DNA of 64,000 nt, taken from Paenibacillus solani (lineage in GTDB: Bacteria > Bacillota > Bacilli > Paenibacillales > Paenibacillaceae). The translations under genes were made by a program, and so were the position numbers. Where the stretch lies: positions 2,349,115 to 2,413,114 of the forward strand of contig NZ_LIUT01000001.1 of assembly GCF_001277345.1 (NCBI RefSeq), given 5' to 3'. The notes beneath the pieces were generated by a model. The model made no database searches. It was not told where the DNA came from and saw only the letters and a list, made by a program, of their open reading frames with translations. How positions within the stretch are numbered: the stretch's first letter is position 1; each line of letters starts with the position of its first letter. This document shows, one piece after another, positions 27,169-36,133 of this stretch.

Positions 27169-27861
27169 CTACATTCCTTGTTTGCGATTCTTCCTATATA
27201 GGATATAACTTCTTCCTACATAATTCAACGGAACGCTCCAGACATGAACCAGCCTTGTAAATGGCCATAATGCAAAAATGAAAAAGCCGGCCAAGATGTG
27301 AATCTGAAATGAGATTGGAACAGTTCCCATTAATCCGGCATCTGGACGCAGTATAAAGAGATTGCGGAACCAGACTGAGATGGTCGAGCGATAATCGAAA
27401 GCGGGATCGACCACATTGGTCACGATCGTGCTGTACATGCCCATGAGCACGATGAACAGCAGCAGCAAGTTCACGATGATATCCGACGCAGAGCTTAACT
27501 TGCGAACATTTCGGATCGTCAATCGGCGAGCCGTCAGCAGTAGCATACCGCCCAGCGTGAGAAAGCCGAACAGGCTTCCGATATACATCGCTCCGATGTG
27601 ATACAGATGGTCGCTGACGCCGATGGCCTCCATCCATTCCTTTGGGATGCCCAAGCCTGCGATATGGCCTCCGATCACGGGTATAATGCCAAGATGGAAC
27701 ATAAGACTGCCAAGCTTGAGATGCTTCTTCTCGATGAATTCGCTGGACTTGGCTGTCCAGTTAAACTGATCATGTCGATAGCGATAGATATGACCGCCAA
27801 CAAATATAACCATACATAAGTAAGGGAATATGACCCACAGGAATTGATCAAGCCAGTTCAT
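27169..27861 (-). CDS. narI: Respiratory nitrate reductase gamma subunit NarI
   Basis: 230-residue membrane cytochrome b that passes quinol electrons to NarH. Five membrane segments are visible. Heme-ligand histidines lie in FVGGHIYRYRH (segment 2), HLGIIPVIGGHIAG, and near the C-terminus in SFQIHILAGF and TRLVHVWSVP. The ORF overlaps narJ by 14 bp. Confidence 0.94.
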   Translation of the reverse strand: MNWLDQFLWVIFPYLCMVIFVGGHIYRYRHDQFNWTAKSSEFIEKKHLKLGSLMFHLGIIPVIGGHIAGLGIPKEWMEAIGVSDHLYHIGAMYIGSLFGFLTLGGMLLLTARRLTIRNVRKLSSASDIIVNLLLLFIVLMGMYSTIVTNVVDPAFDYRSTISVWFRNLFILRPDAGLMGTVPISFQIHILAGFFIFALWPFTRLVHVWSVPLNYVGRSYILYRKNRKQGM

Positions 27862-28438
27862 GGTCGGAAGCCTCCTGCCTTACACAAGCCTTAAGCGTTT
27901 CTCGCAAAGCTTTGACGAGATGATAATAGGGACTGTTGTTCTTCTCAAGCGACTTCAGCAGATGATAAGTACCGTCCTCAATTACACTTATAAACACACT
28001 GAAATCCTTCTCTGCTTGCGAATATCCCTTCCACTCCGCTGCGTATATAAATTCACACATCAGCGGCAGATAATCCGAGAGTTCTTCCTCTGGCATATCT
28101 AATCCAAACATCTGATACAAAATTTTCAGCTTGGCCAGCATCTGCCCGCGTTCCTTCGAATCCTCGAATTTGAAGTATGTCATGTACAGCGTCGAATCCT
28201 TTTGAAAGTCAAATGTCTGTACGTACATCTCTTCAATTTCTTCCATGCTGTAGCCGTGAATAAGTTTCCAGAACCGTTCGATATGTTCATATGCCGGGTC
28301 CGTTTCTTCTGTTAATCCCTCCAGAACCGAAGGGTGAAAATCCAGTTTATCCGGGTAGGTCAGCTGTTGGGCAAAAAAACCGAACAAGTGCTTATATGAG
28401 TACAGCTTATCAAGATTAATCACGCCAAATTCCCCCAT
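27848..28438 (-). CDS. narJ: Nitrate reductase molybdenum cofactor assembly chaperone NarJ
   Basis: About 195-residue chaperone needed for cofactor insertion into NarG. TorD/NarJ-family features include LFGFFAQQLTYPDKLDFHPSVLE, YVQTFDFQKDSTLYMTYF and DYLPLMCEFIYAA. Two starts are plausible: ATG at 28438 (GGAG 7 nt upstream) or GTG at 28423 (GGGGGA 8 nt upstream); both overlap the end of narH. I annotate the ATG. Confidence 0.9.
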   Translation of the reverse strand: MGEFGVINLDKLYSYKHLFGFFAQQLTYPDKLDFHPSVLEGLTEETDPAYEHIERFWKLIHGYSMEEIEEMYVQTFDFQKDSTLYMTYFKFEDSKERGQMLAKLKILYQMFGLDMPEEELSDYLPLMCEFIYAAEWKGYSQAEKDFSVFISVIEDGTYHLLKSLEKNNSPYYHLVKALRETLKACVRQEASDHELA

Positions 28439-29948
28439 AGAAATACTCCGAATCTTTCGCGTTCTTGTCTGCCGATGAACCGGAAATACCACAGCCCCCG
28501 CAATTCATGCCGAAGCCTTCAGAGCCTTGTGCATGATAGGTATCCAGGTATGTTTCTTTGTGCGACGTTGGGATGACGAATCGATCCTCGTATTTAGCAA
28601 TAGCAAGCAAACGATAGATTTGTTCTGTCTGATGAGCTGTTAAGCCAAGACGTGCCAGCTTCTGCTCTTCGAATGATTTACCGGTCGAGAAGGACCGCAT
28701 GTAAGACCGCATCATCGCCAAGCGCTGCAGTGATTCCTTCACTGGCTCCGGATCGCCTGCCGTGAGCATATTAGCCAGATATTGAATCGGCATCCGCATT
28801 TCTTCGATTGCCGGGAAGATCATATCCGGGTTCTGAAGGGAATCTTTGCCTTCAAAATAATTCATGATCGGGCTAAGCGGCGGAACGTACCAAACCATTG
28901 GCAGCGTCCGGTATTCCGGATGCAGCGGGAAGGCTAGCTTGTATTCAATGGCCAGCTTATATACAGGTGAATTCTGCGCTGCCTCGATCCACTCTTCTGA
29001 AATGCCGTCCGCTCGGGCCTGCGCGATGACAGCCGGGTCGTTCGGGTCCAGGAACAAGTCACATTGGGCCTGATACAGATCCTTCTCATCCGGTACCGAA
29101 GCGGCTTCCTGCACCCGGTCAGCGTCATATAATAATACGCCCAGATACCGGATACGTCCTGTACACGTTTCGGAACACACTGTAGGAAGTCCAGCTTCAA
29201 TACGAGGGAAACAGAAGGTGCATTTTTCTGCCTTATTTGTCTGCCAGTTAAAGTACACTTTCTTATAAGGACAGCCTGTCATACAGTAACGCCAGCCGCG
29301 GCAAGCCTCCTGGTCCACGAGAACAATGCCATCTTCATCGCGTTTGTACATTGCGCCGGAAGGACAGGATGCCACGCAGCTAGGATTCAAACAGTGCTCG
29401 CATAGACGAGGCAGATACATCATGAACGCTTGCTCAAAGTTAAACTTGATTTCTTCTTCAATTTTCTCGATATTAGGGTCCTGAGGGCCCGTAACATGCG
29501 CGCCAGCCAGATCATCTTCCCAGTTCGGTCCCCATTTCAAGTCCATGTTGTCTCCCGTTATGGCCGACTTCGGACGTGCCACTGGCTGATGCTTCTTCTC
29601 GCCTGCATTCGTTAGATGCTCATAATTGTATGTCCAGGGTTCATAGTAGTCCTTCATCTCCGGCATATCCGGGTTATGAAAGATTTTGCCTAAAGCGATC
29701 TTGGACAGCTTGTTGCCCGATTTCAATTCGAGCTTGCCGTTTTTCAGCTTCCAACCGCCCTTGTAATGCTCCTGATCCTCCCAGCGCATCGGATACCCGA
29801 TGCCTGGCTTCGTCTCTACGTTATTGAACCACACATATTCGGCACCCGGTCGGTTGGTCCATGTGCTTTTGCAAGTTACGCTGCAGGTATGGCATCCGAT
29901 GCACTTATCCAGATTCATCACCATGCCGATTTGTGCTTTAATCTTCAA
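28416..29948 (-). CDS. narH: Respiratory nitrate reductase beta subunit NarH
   Basis: 510-residue iron-sulfur subunit carrying electrons from NarI to NarG. Four Cys clusters are visible: CIGCHTCSVTCK at 16-27, CEHCLNPSCVASC, the cluster with Trp in place of one Cys (CRGWRYCMTGC), which makes the [3Fe-4S] centre, and CTFC plus CSETC. The length matches the family. It overlaps narG by 11 bp and narJ by about 20 bp. Confidence 0.96.
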   Translation of the reverse strand: MKIKAQIGMVMNLDKCIGCHTCSVTCKSTWTNRPGAEYVWFNNVETKPGIGYPMRWEDQEHYKGGWKLKNGKLELKSGNKLSKIALGKIFHNPDMPEMKDYYEPWTYNYEHLTNAGEKKHQPVARPKSAITGDNMDLKWGPNWEDDLAGAHVTGPQDPNIEKIEEEIKFNFEQAFMMYLPRLCEHCLNPSCVASCPSGAMYKRDEDGIVLVDQEACRGWRYCMTGCPYKKVYFNWQTNKAEKCTFCFPRIEAGLPTVCSETCTGRIRYLGVLLYDADRVQEAASVPDEKDLYQAQCDLFLDPNDPAVIAQARADGISEEWIEAAQNSPVYKLAIEYKLAFPLHPEYRTLPMVWYVPPLSPIMNYFEGKDSLQNPDMIFPAIEEMRMPIQYLANMLTAGDPEPVKESLQRLAMMRSYMRSFSTGKSFEEQKLARLGLTAHQTEQIYRLLAIAKYEDRFVIPTSHKETYLDTYHAQGSEGFGMNCGGCGISGSSADKNAKDSEYFYGGIWRD

Positions 29949-32900
29949 GCCAATCTACCTCCTTCATCTTGCGGACCGCGACATAGACATCCCGCTGGTT
30001 TCCAATCGGGCCGTAATAGTTAAAGCCATAGCTGAGCTGAGCATAACCTCCAACCATTTGCGTAGGCTTGACGTGAATTCTTGTCGGTGCATTGTGACTT
30101 CCGCCGCGCTCTTTTGTAATCTCCGAGCCCGGCACATTAATATGCTTATCCTGCGCGTGATACATGAACATAGTACCTCGCGGCATACGATGGCTGACAA
30201 CGGCTCTTGCGGTAACAACACCATTACGGTTGTACACTTCTAGCCAGTCGTTATCCTGGATTTGATGCGCCGCCGCATCCTCATCGTTTATCCATACGGT
30301 CGGACCACCGCGGAATAAGGTCAGCATATGCAAGTTATCCTGATACATACTGTGGATATTCCACTTGCCGTGCGGTGTTAAATAACGCAGCACCAGCGCA
30401 TCTTTTCCGCCTTCAACCTGTTTATCCCTTGATCCGAACACCATAGGCGGCAGGGTTGGTTTATACACGGGCAGTGCTTCTCCAAATTGCAGGAACAGTT
30501 CATGATCGATATAGAAATGCTGTCTTCCTGTTAGCGTTCGGAATGGTACAAGACGTTCGATATTCGTCGTGAATGGTGAATAACGTCTGCCCATCTTGTT
30601 GGACCCGCTGAATACCGGTGTCGGAATGACTTCTCGCGGCTGAATCGTAATACTCTGGAACGTGATTCGTTCGGCTGCACGATCGGCGGATATGTCCTTA
30701 AGCGCAACACCTGTATCCTGCTCAGCAGATTCCCATGCCCGCTGGGATACCTTGCCGTTCGTTGCAGATGATAAATTCAGAATGGCATCGGCAGCATGAC
30801 GCGCTGTTTCAAGCTTCGGCAGGCCGTTCTTTATCGTGTCATCGTGATAAGCGCCGTTGATACGTTTTAATTCCTCGTACTCCTCGGCAACAGAGAAGCT
30901 GACACCATGAGCACCCACTTTTCCTGTAGCGAGGTTCGGTCCGAGAGTTATATATTTGTCGTATATCTTTGTATAATCCCGCTCAACAATGCTTAAGTTT
31001 GGCATGGTTTTACCCGGAATCGGCTTGACTTCACCCTTGCGCCAATCCTTGACTGCACCATACGGTTGGGCAATCTCGCTTACCGAGTCATGCGCAAGCG
31101 GTGAGGATACGACATCCTTGTATACACCTGGCAGATGCTCCTTGGCTATAGCTGAGAACTCTTTTGCAATTGTCCGGAAAATATCCCAATCTGAGCGGGA
31201 TTCCCACAACGGATCGACCGCCGGGTTGAACGGATGCACGAACGGGTGCATATCCGTCGAGGACAGATCCGTTTTCTCGTACCAAGTTGCAGCAGGCAGT
31301 ACAACATCGGCGTACATTGGTGTTGAGGTCATGCGGAAATCCAGTGCAACAAGCAGATCAAGCTTTCCTTCCACCTCATCCCGCCAAACGATCTCCTCCG
31401 GCTTGTCTTCTTCATTCGGCATGGACAATAATCCGTCATGAGTACCAAGCAAGTGCTTCATAAAGTATTCCTGGCCCTTTGCCGAGCTGGAGATCAGATT
31501 GGATCGCCAAACGAATAAGGAACGCGGGAAGTTCTCCGGTGCGTCCGGATCCTCTACTGCAAACTTCGTCTCTCCGGATACTATCTGGTCCAGTGTATGC
31601 TGAATAATATCTTCGTTCTTCACCGCTCCCTGCTGGGCGGCTTCGGCTTCTTTCGCAAACGCTAAGCTGCTCTTGTTAAATTGAGGGTAGGATGGCAGCC
31701 ATCCAAGGCGAGCGGCTAACACATTGTAATCAGCAGGATGCTGATAGCGTATTTCTCCACCTGTCGGCGATTTCAGCGATTCAGCGCCCATCTCCTCATA
31801 CTTCCATTGGTCTGTTGCGAAATAGAAGAAGGAAGTGGCATTCTGTTGTCGCGGCGCTCCCTGCCAATCCTTCGCAAAAGCGACCGTGGACCAGCCTTCG
31901 ATCGGACGGCATTTCTCTTGCCCAACATAGTGAGCCCAACCTCCACCGTTCACGCCTTGTGATGCGGTCAGGATAACCAGGTTCAGAATCGCGCGGTAGA
32001 TCGTGTCGCTGTTAAACCAGTGGTTAATGCCCGCACCCATAATAATCATGGAGCGTCCACCGGTATCCAGTGAATTCTGAGCGAACTCGCGGGCAATTTG
32101 TATGACGACTGACGGCTTCACACCCGTAATCGCCTCCTGCCATGCAGGTGTATAACGAGAGTCTGTGTCGTTGTAGCCTTTCCCCTCTGTATCGCTGCCG
32201 AGGCGGTCTATCCCATATTGGCTCATCATCAAATCGTATACGGTGGCAGCGAATCTTTCCGTTCCATCGGCAAGCTGTATCTTCCGTACCGGTATCGTCC
32301 GCTTGAAGATCCCGTTGCCGGCATTATCAAAGAACGGGAATACAATCTCTTGCCACTGTGCACCATGATCTGCAACCGATAGCGCAGGGTCGATCTTTGT
32401 GCCGTCCTCACGTTCCAGGATCAGATTCCACTTCTTGTCCTCTTCCCATCTCTGGCCCATCGTTCCGTTCGGAACTATGATTTCATCCGTCTCTTCATCC
32501 AAAATAACCGGCTTCCACTCGGCATGCTGCGATACATCTCCGAGATCGCTGGCCCGTAGAAAGCGGCCTGCTTTATAACTGCCTTCATGCTTATCCAGCA
32601 GGATTAGGAATGGCATATCGGTATATTGTTTGGCGTAATTCAGGAACATCGGCTCCTGGCGCTCATGGTAGAATTCATTCAGAATTACATGTGTCATTGC
32701 CTGCGCGATAGCCGCATCGGTTCCCGGATTCGGAGCCAGCCAGTTATCTGCAAATTTGACGTTTTCCGCATAGTCCGGCGCGACGGACACCACCTTCGTC
32801 CCTTTGTAACGGACTTCCGTCATAAAATGAGCGTCCGGGGTGCGTGTTAAGGGAACATTCGAGCCCCACATGATCAGATAACCCGAATTGTACCAATCAC

Positions 32901-33618
32901 TTGATTCAGGCACATCGGTCTGTTCGCCCCATATTTGCGGCGAAGCTGGAGGAAGATCGGCGTACCAGTCATAGAAGCTGAGCATTTCGCCGCCGAGCAG
33001 TGAAATCAGCCGAGCGCCTGAAGCATAACTGATCATCGACATCGCCGGAATAGGGGTAAACCCTGCAATACGATCCGGTCCATACTTGCGAATTGTGTAG
33101 ATCAGCTGCGCAACGATTAATTGGGTTGCTGCTTCCCAAGAGACGCGAACATGCCCGCCCTTCCCGCGCATTTTCTTATAAGACGCTGCTTTCTCCGGAT
33201 CTTCAACAATGCTTGCCCAGGCCTCGACCGGATCTGACGATTCCGCCAGCGCCTGCTTCCACATGCGCCATAATCGGCCGCGCATATAAGGGTATTTCAC
33301 TCGCAGCGGACTATATTCATACCACGAGAATGATGCGCCACGCGGGCAGCCGCGCGGTTCAAATTCCGGCATGTCCGGGCCGCAGGACGGGTAATCTATT
33401 TGCTGGTTCTCCCATGTAATAATTCCGTTTTTCACAAATACTTTCCAACTGCAGGAACCTGTACAATTGACCCCGTGCGTTGTGCGTACGACCTTGTCAT
33501 GCGACCAGCGCCCACGATACATGTTTTCCCAAGTACGATCTTTCTCTTCGAGTATCGACCAGTTTCCCGAGTAGCTCTCTGTAGGTTTGAAGAACTTTAG
33601 TCCGAATTTTCGCTTCAT
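29938..33618 (-). CDS. narG: Respiratory nitrate reductase alpha subunit NarG
   Basis: 1226-residue catalytic subunit of membrane-bound nitrate reductase, binding bis-MGD and the FS0 [4Fe-4S] cluster. The N-terminus shows HGVNCTGSCSWKVFV and, later, the last cluster Cys in PRGCPRGASFSW; the His ligand is typical of NarG. The molybdopterin region YADLPPASPQIWGEQTDVPE, then DWYNSGYLIMWGSNVP, is unmistakable. It faces the cytoplasm. The ATG follows AAGGAG at about 12 nt. It is the first gene of narGHJI, with NreC-like sites upstream. Confidence 0.97.
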   Translation of the reverse strand: MKRKFGLKFFKPTESYSGNWSILEEKDRTWENMYRGRWSHDKVVRTTHGVNCTGSCSWKVFVKNGIITWENQQIDYPSCGPDMPEFEPRGCPRGASFSWYEYSPLRVKYPYMRGRLWRMWKQALAESSDPVEAWASIVEDPEKAASYKKMRGKGGHVRVSWEAATQLIVAQLIYTIRKYGPDRIAGFTPIPAMSMISYASGARLISLLGGEMLSFYDWYADLPPASPQIWGEQTDVPESSDWYNSGYLIMWGSNVPLTRTPDAHFMTEVRYKGTKVVSVAPDYAENVKFADNWLAPNPGTDAAIAQAMTHVILNEFYHERQEPMFLNYAKQYTDMPFLILLDKHEGSYKAGRFLRASDLGDVSQHAEWKPVILDEETDEIIVPNGTMGQRWEEDKKWNLILEREDGTKIDPALSVADHGAQWQEIVFPFFDNAGNGIFKRTIPVRKIQLADGTERFAATVYDLMMSQYGIDRLGSDTEGKGYNDTDSRYTPAWQEAITGVKPSVVIQIAREFAQNSLDTGGRSMIIMGAGINHWFNSDTIYRAILNLVILTASQGVNGGGWAHYVGQEKCRPIEGWSTVAFAKDWQGAPRQQNATSFFYFATDQWKYEEMGAESLKSPTGGEIRYQHPADYNVLAARLGWLPSYPQFNKSSLAFAKEAEAAQQGAVKNEDIIQHTLDQIVSGETKFAVEDPDAPENFPRSLFVWRSNLISSSAKGQEYFMKHLLGTHDGLLSMPNEEDKPEEIVWRDEVEGKLDLLVALDFRMTSTPMYADVVLPAATWYEKTDLSSTDMHPFVHPFNPAVDPLWESRSDWDIFRTIAKEFSAIAKEHLPGVYKDVVSSPLAHDSVSEIAQPYGAVKDWRKGEVKPIPGKTMPNLSIVERDYTKIYDKYITLGPNLATGKVGAHGVSFSVAEEYEELKRINGAYHDDTIKNGLPKLETARHAADAILNLSSATNGKVSQRAWESAEQDTGVALKDISADRAAERITFQSITIQPREVIPTPVFSGSNKMGRRYSPFTTNIERLVPFRTLTGRQHFYIDHELFLQFGEALPVYKPTLPPMVFGSRDKQVEGGKDALVLRYLTPHGKWNIHSMYQDNLHMLTLFRGGPTVWINDEDAAAHQIQDNDWLEVYNRNGVVTARAVVSHRMPRGTMFMYHAQDKHINVPGSEITKERGGSHNAPTRIHVKPTQMVGGYAQLSYGFNYYGPIGNQRDVYVAVRKMKEVDWLED

Positions 33619-33691
33619 AGGAACTCAACACTCCTTCTGCAGAATGACAAAATATGACGGGAATCAATGATTTGTCTATTCTTATACCTAC

Positions 33692-33755
33692 ATTATGAAA
33701 GGCTCACACTCTGCTTCCTATTAGGGAATGTTCCTATTTCTTCTCGGGAAATCCC
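33692..33755 (-). promoter_or_regulatory. narG promoter with two NreC-like dyads
   Basis: On the minus strand the -10 is CATAAT (33692-33697). Dyads TAGGGAATGTTCCTA (33722-33736) and GGGAAATCCC (33746-33755) are centred about 34.5 and 56 bp upstream of the -10 centre. This nearly matches the narK layout and resembles published NreC sites. There is no good -35 box, as expected for an activated promoter. Confidence 0.6.
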
Positions 33756-33920
33756 TTGATCTGTCACGAAGCCTCTGTCTGAGAACCACACTGCAGCTTA
33801 TAGATATACACAAAGAACTGTTTGTTGGATTAGAATCCTTTGGGCTTCCTGTATTGTCCCTTTTGGTTAACGATGTGAGTTCTTGTCCTCAGATCAGGAC
33901 AATTACGTACATTGTTAAAA

Positions 33921-33946
33921 CAAAAAAAGCCGCGAATTCCGCGACT
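33921..33946 (-). terminator. Terminator of the marR-nitroreductase operon
   Basis: GTCGCG and CGCGGC pair around GAATT on the minus strand (33929-33945), followed by T7. Confidence 0.75.
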
Positions 33947-34097
33947 TTGAATGCGTATATGTTGTTGTCCTCCGACAATTTGATTTTTGACGGCAATTTT
34001 GACACAAATGTTACCCATATTTTTAAATGCTCAAGAATCCAAATCGGATTCATATTTTTCAAGCAGGTTAAGCTGAGTTATGCCCGTGTCAACGCTC

Positions 34098-34583
34098 CTA
34101 CAGCAGTTCGAACCTCAACTGGAGCTCAGGAGCCTCGGGCTTCTCTTTAAGGTGAGCTGTGACGTACCCCAATTCCAGTACCGCAGCGATACGCTCGCTG
34201 CCCAGAACACCAAAAGTTTCTGCACGGCTCCGGTCATACATCCAGTCATGCAGTGTGCAGCGCACACCCAAATCATGCTCATGGGCCAGCAGGCGGAAAT
34301 TTTGGATCATACAACAGACGGCTGCAAAGTCCTCCTCCCGCTTATGACGGTCCGCCTCTTCTCTCATCACTACTAGCAGATACGCCGGAGCCGGTTCCTG
34401 CAACCCCTGCATGAGTCCCCCATTCTGGTTATCGGCAAAAATAAACCGCCATGGCTCGCGGAGCCCATCGTTCGGCGCCCATATTGCATAATTAAGCAGC
34501 TCCAGCATCAGCTCCTGCGGCACTGGACGATTTAAAAAATGTATCGGATTGCTCATTTCTCCGACCAAATCGGATAGTTTCAT
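34098..34583 (-). CDS. Nitroreductase family protein (short form)
   Basis: 161-residue FMN-dependent nitroreductase-fold protein. It has FLNRPVPQELMLELLNYAIWAPN, then LREPWRFIF (flavin-binding region) and the mid-protein stretch FAAVCCMIQNFRLLAHEHDLGVRC. The substrate is unknown. The ATG at 34583 sits behind GGAGGAGGGTG; an ORF start 16 codons earlier lacks a site. It is the last gene of marR-nitroreductase-nitroreductase, and its two nitroreductases are clearly related. Confidence 0.8.
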   Translation of the reverse strand: MKLSDLVGEMSNPIHFLNRPVPQELMLELLNYAIWAPNDGLREPWRFIFADNQNGGLMQGLQEPAPAYLLVVMREEADRHKREEDFAAVCCMIQNFRLLAHEHDLGVRCTLHDWMYDRSRAETFGVLGSERIAAVLELGYVTAHLKEKPEAPELQLRFELL

Positions 34584-34600
34584 CTTCTCACCCTCCTCCT

Positions 34601-35176
34601 TTATGTGGCATGTCCCTGAAATACGGTCCACTTCTGCTCGGCTGGCGTTCTTTTGCGGCTTCTTGGTGCTTTGTCATAGTAACCCAGATGGAGAATGCCG
34701 ACGAATCTTTCATCCTTACGCAGGCCAATTCCTTTGAAGAAACCTTCATGCTGAATTATGGACTCCGTATCCCACAGCATGCCTAACCCGCGTTCCCAGC
34801 CTAGCAGCTGGAAGTTCTGCATCATCCCGCAGACGGACGCATAATTACGGTCGTTAGTCAGACGGTCGGGCCCTACTGTGGACATGACAATGACATGGGC
34901 GGGGATATCGGTGAATCTCTTTTTAAATACATCTAATAGTTTTCCAGGGATCAACTTACCCAGCTTGCTCTGGGACATCTGTGCAAGCATACAATCGACC
35001 AGCCGTTTGTTAGCTTCGGGAGTTCCGGCATACACAACGCGCCAGGATCCAGCGTCTATGGGTGGTTGCAGCCGGGCTGCGCTGCTCAGCAATTCAACTA
35101 CCAGCTCTTGTTCCACCGGCCTGGAATTACTTTTACGGATACTTCTGCGTTCCCTGATCAATTCAGACAAATTCAT
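34601..35176 (-). CDS. Nitroreductase family protein
   Basis: 191-residue FMN-dependent nitroreductase-fold protein. It opens MNLSELIRERRSIRKSNSRPV, the typical Arg-rich phosphate-binding start, then AGSWRVVYAG, CGMMQNFQLLGWERGLGMLW and FVGILHLGY. The ATG at 35176 has AAGGAGG 9 nt upstream; the ATG at 35200 overlaps the marR stop but lacks a site. The tandem with the next gene suggests a heteromeric pair or recent duplication. Confidence 0.85.
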   Translation of the reverse strand: MNLSELIRERRSIRKSNSRPVEQELVVELLSSAARLQPPIDAGSWRVVYAGTPEANKRLVDCMLAQMSQSKLGKLIPGKLLDVFKKRFTDIPAHVIVMSTVGPDRLTNDRNYASVCGMMQNFQLLGWERGLGMLWDTESIIQHEGFFKGIGLRKDERFVGILHLGYYDKAPRSRKRTPAEQKWTVFQGHAT

Positions 35177-35196
35177 ACCCTTCACCCTCCTTCGGT

Positions 35197-35679
35197 TCAT
35201 CTGGATTCGATGTCTATACTAATATCATGAAGAAATTTATGGATCACCTTCAATTCCCTATCCGAATATTTGTCCAAAAAACGGTAGAAGCCTTCAGCTT
35301 CAAGCTCATGAAGACGTTCATGCAGTTTGAAGATCTTTTTGCCTTGCGGGGTCAATCGGAAAAAACTCTCCTTCTTGTTGTCATTCATTTGCGCACGTTT
35401 GACAAATCCTTCCTCCAGTAGTTTGCTGCCGATCTTGGTAATACTCGCCTTGGACAAATTCATCGCCTCGGCAATCCCCGTATTGTTAATCGGCTCATGC
35501 CGACCGATGCAATCAATCACATGAACCGCGGTCAAATTCTGGGGTAATTTCTCGATGGTTTCCCTTTGGGCGATACCGAGAAAATGTTCGATTTCCATAT
35601 CCTTATAACCCTCGTACACATGTAAAAAATGGATATACTGCTCATATAGCAGTTGTTTGGTTCGAGCTTCTGTGTCCAT
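35197..35679 (-). CDS. MarR-family transcriptional regulator
   Basis: 160-residue regulator with a MarR winged HTH: LTAVHVIDCIGRHEP, NNTGIAEAMNLSKASITKIGSKL (recognition region), FVKRAQMNDNKKESFFRLTPQGK (wing). It overlaps the first nitroreductase ORF and is the promoter-proximal gene, so it probably represses its own operon, sensing an electrophile or redox signal. A 10-bp perfect inverted repeat lies 78 bp upstream. Confidence 0.85.
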   Translation of the reverse strand: MDTEARTKQLLYEQYIHFLHVYEGYKDMEIEHFLGIAQRETIEKLPQNLTAVHVIDCIGRHEPINNTGIAEAMNLSKASITKIGSKLLEEGFVKRAQMNDNKKESFFRLTPQGKKIFKLHERLHELEAEGFYRFLDKYSDRELKVIHKFLHDISIDIESR

Positions 35680-35756
35680 CCTTCGATCAACTCCTTTTTT
35701 ACTCGTGAATAATCAAAATTGCTTAAATAATAAAAGTAAAACAAGAATTGAGATGA

Positions 35757-35780
35757 ATATTGTTAATTAGTTAACAATAT
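35757..35780 (-). promoter_or_regulatory. Candidate MarR operator
   Basis: ATATTGTTAA and TTAACAATAT form a perfect 10-bp inverted repeat around TTAG, upstream of marR. Size and symmetry suit a MarR dimer. Confidence 0.55.
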
Positions 35781-35810
35781 ATCATAAATGATACTGGTTC
35801 TCAACTATAC

Positions 35811-35856
35811 ACTATATAAGTTCTTGTCGTTGATTAACAACGAGAACTTATATAGT
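35811..35856. repeat. Long imperfect inverted repeat
   Basis: Two 21-nt arms (35811-35831 and 35836-35856) flank GATT. The first 14 bases (ACTATATAAGTTCT) match perfectly with the end of the other arm, and only two inner positions differ, one being a G-U pair in RNA. It lies directly next to the hairpin at 35863. Confidence 0.7.
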
Positions 35857-35862
35857 TAAAAC

Positions 35863-35888
35863 AAAAAAAGCCGCAATCAAAGCGGCTT
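35863..35888 (-). terminator. Terminator-like hairpin upstream of marR, with no gene to terminate
   Basis: AAGCCGC and GCGGCTT pair around AATCAAA (35868-35888), followed on the minus strand by T7. No minus-strand gene lies upstream of it; the neighbour at 36134 is on the plus strand. Confidence 0.6.
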
Positions 35889-36133
35889 AGATACGCCCGA
35901 CAATATACCAGCATCCGTGTAGTATATGCGTTTCCCTTCTTCCTCTTCTTTTTTCTGCAAGAGGAATTTAATCATGCATCCTTAAATTGGAAGTTCGTTC
36001 AACCATTATGAAAGAGCAGTTTCTTGTTCATTCAAGCTCCTTTTAAGTACTGCGCTGCAGACTTCGCCAATATATTTTAAAGGAATGCTATTTAGTTGGG
36101 CTTTCTTCTATATTAAGGGAGGAAGATAAAGAT

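Larger units (their letters stand above)
33619..34097. other. Intergenic control region between narG and the nitroreductase operon
   Basis: It contains the narG promoter and NreC-like dyads (33692-33755) and the nitroreductase operon terminator (33921-33946). An inverted repeat TTGTCCT/AGGACAA lies near 33883-33902. No coding sequence is convincing. Confidence 0.6.
35680..36133. other. Intergenic region between marR and the LD-carboxypeptidase gene
   Basis: It holds a candidate MarR operator (35757-35780), a long imperfect inverted repeat (35811-35856) and a terminator-like hairpin (35863-35888). The remainder, 35889-36133, should contain the LD-carboxypeptidase promoter; nothing else is seen. 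Confidence 0.6.

Noticed and set aside
30989..31441. Long plus-strand frames opposite narG, narH and other nar genes
   Set aside because: They are mirror frames of strongly conserved minus-strand genes, without ribosome binding sites or recognisable domains.
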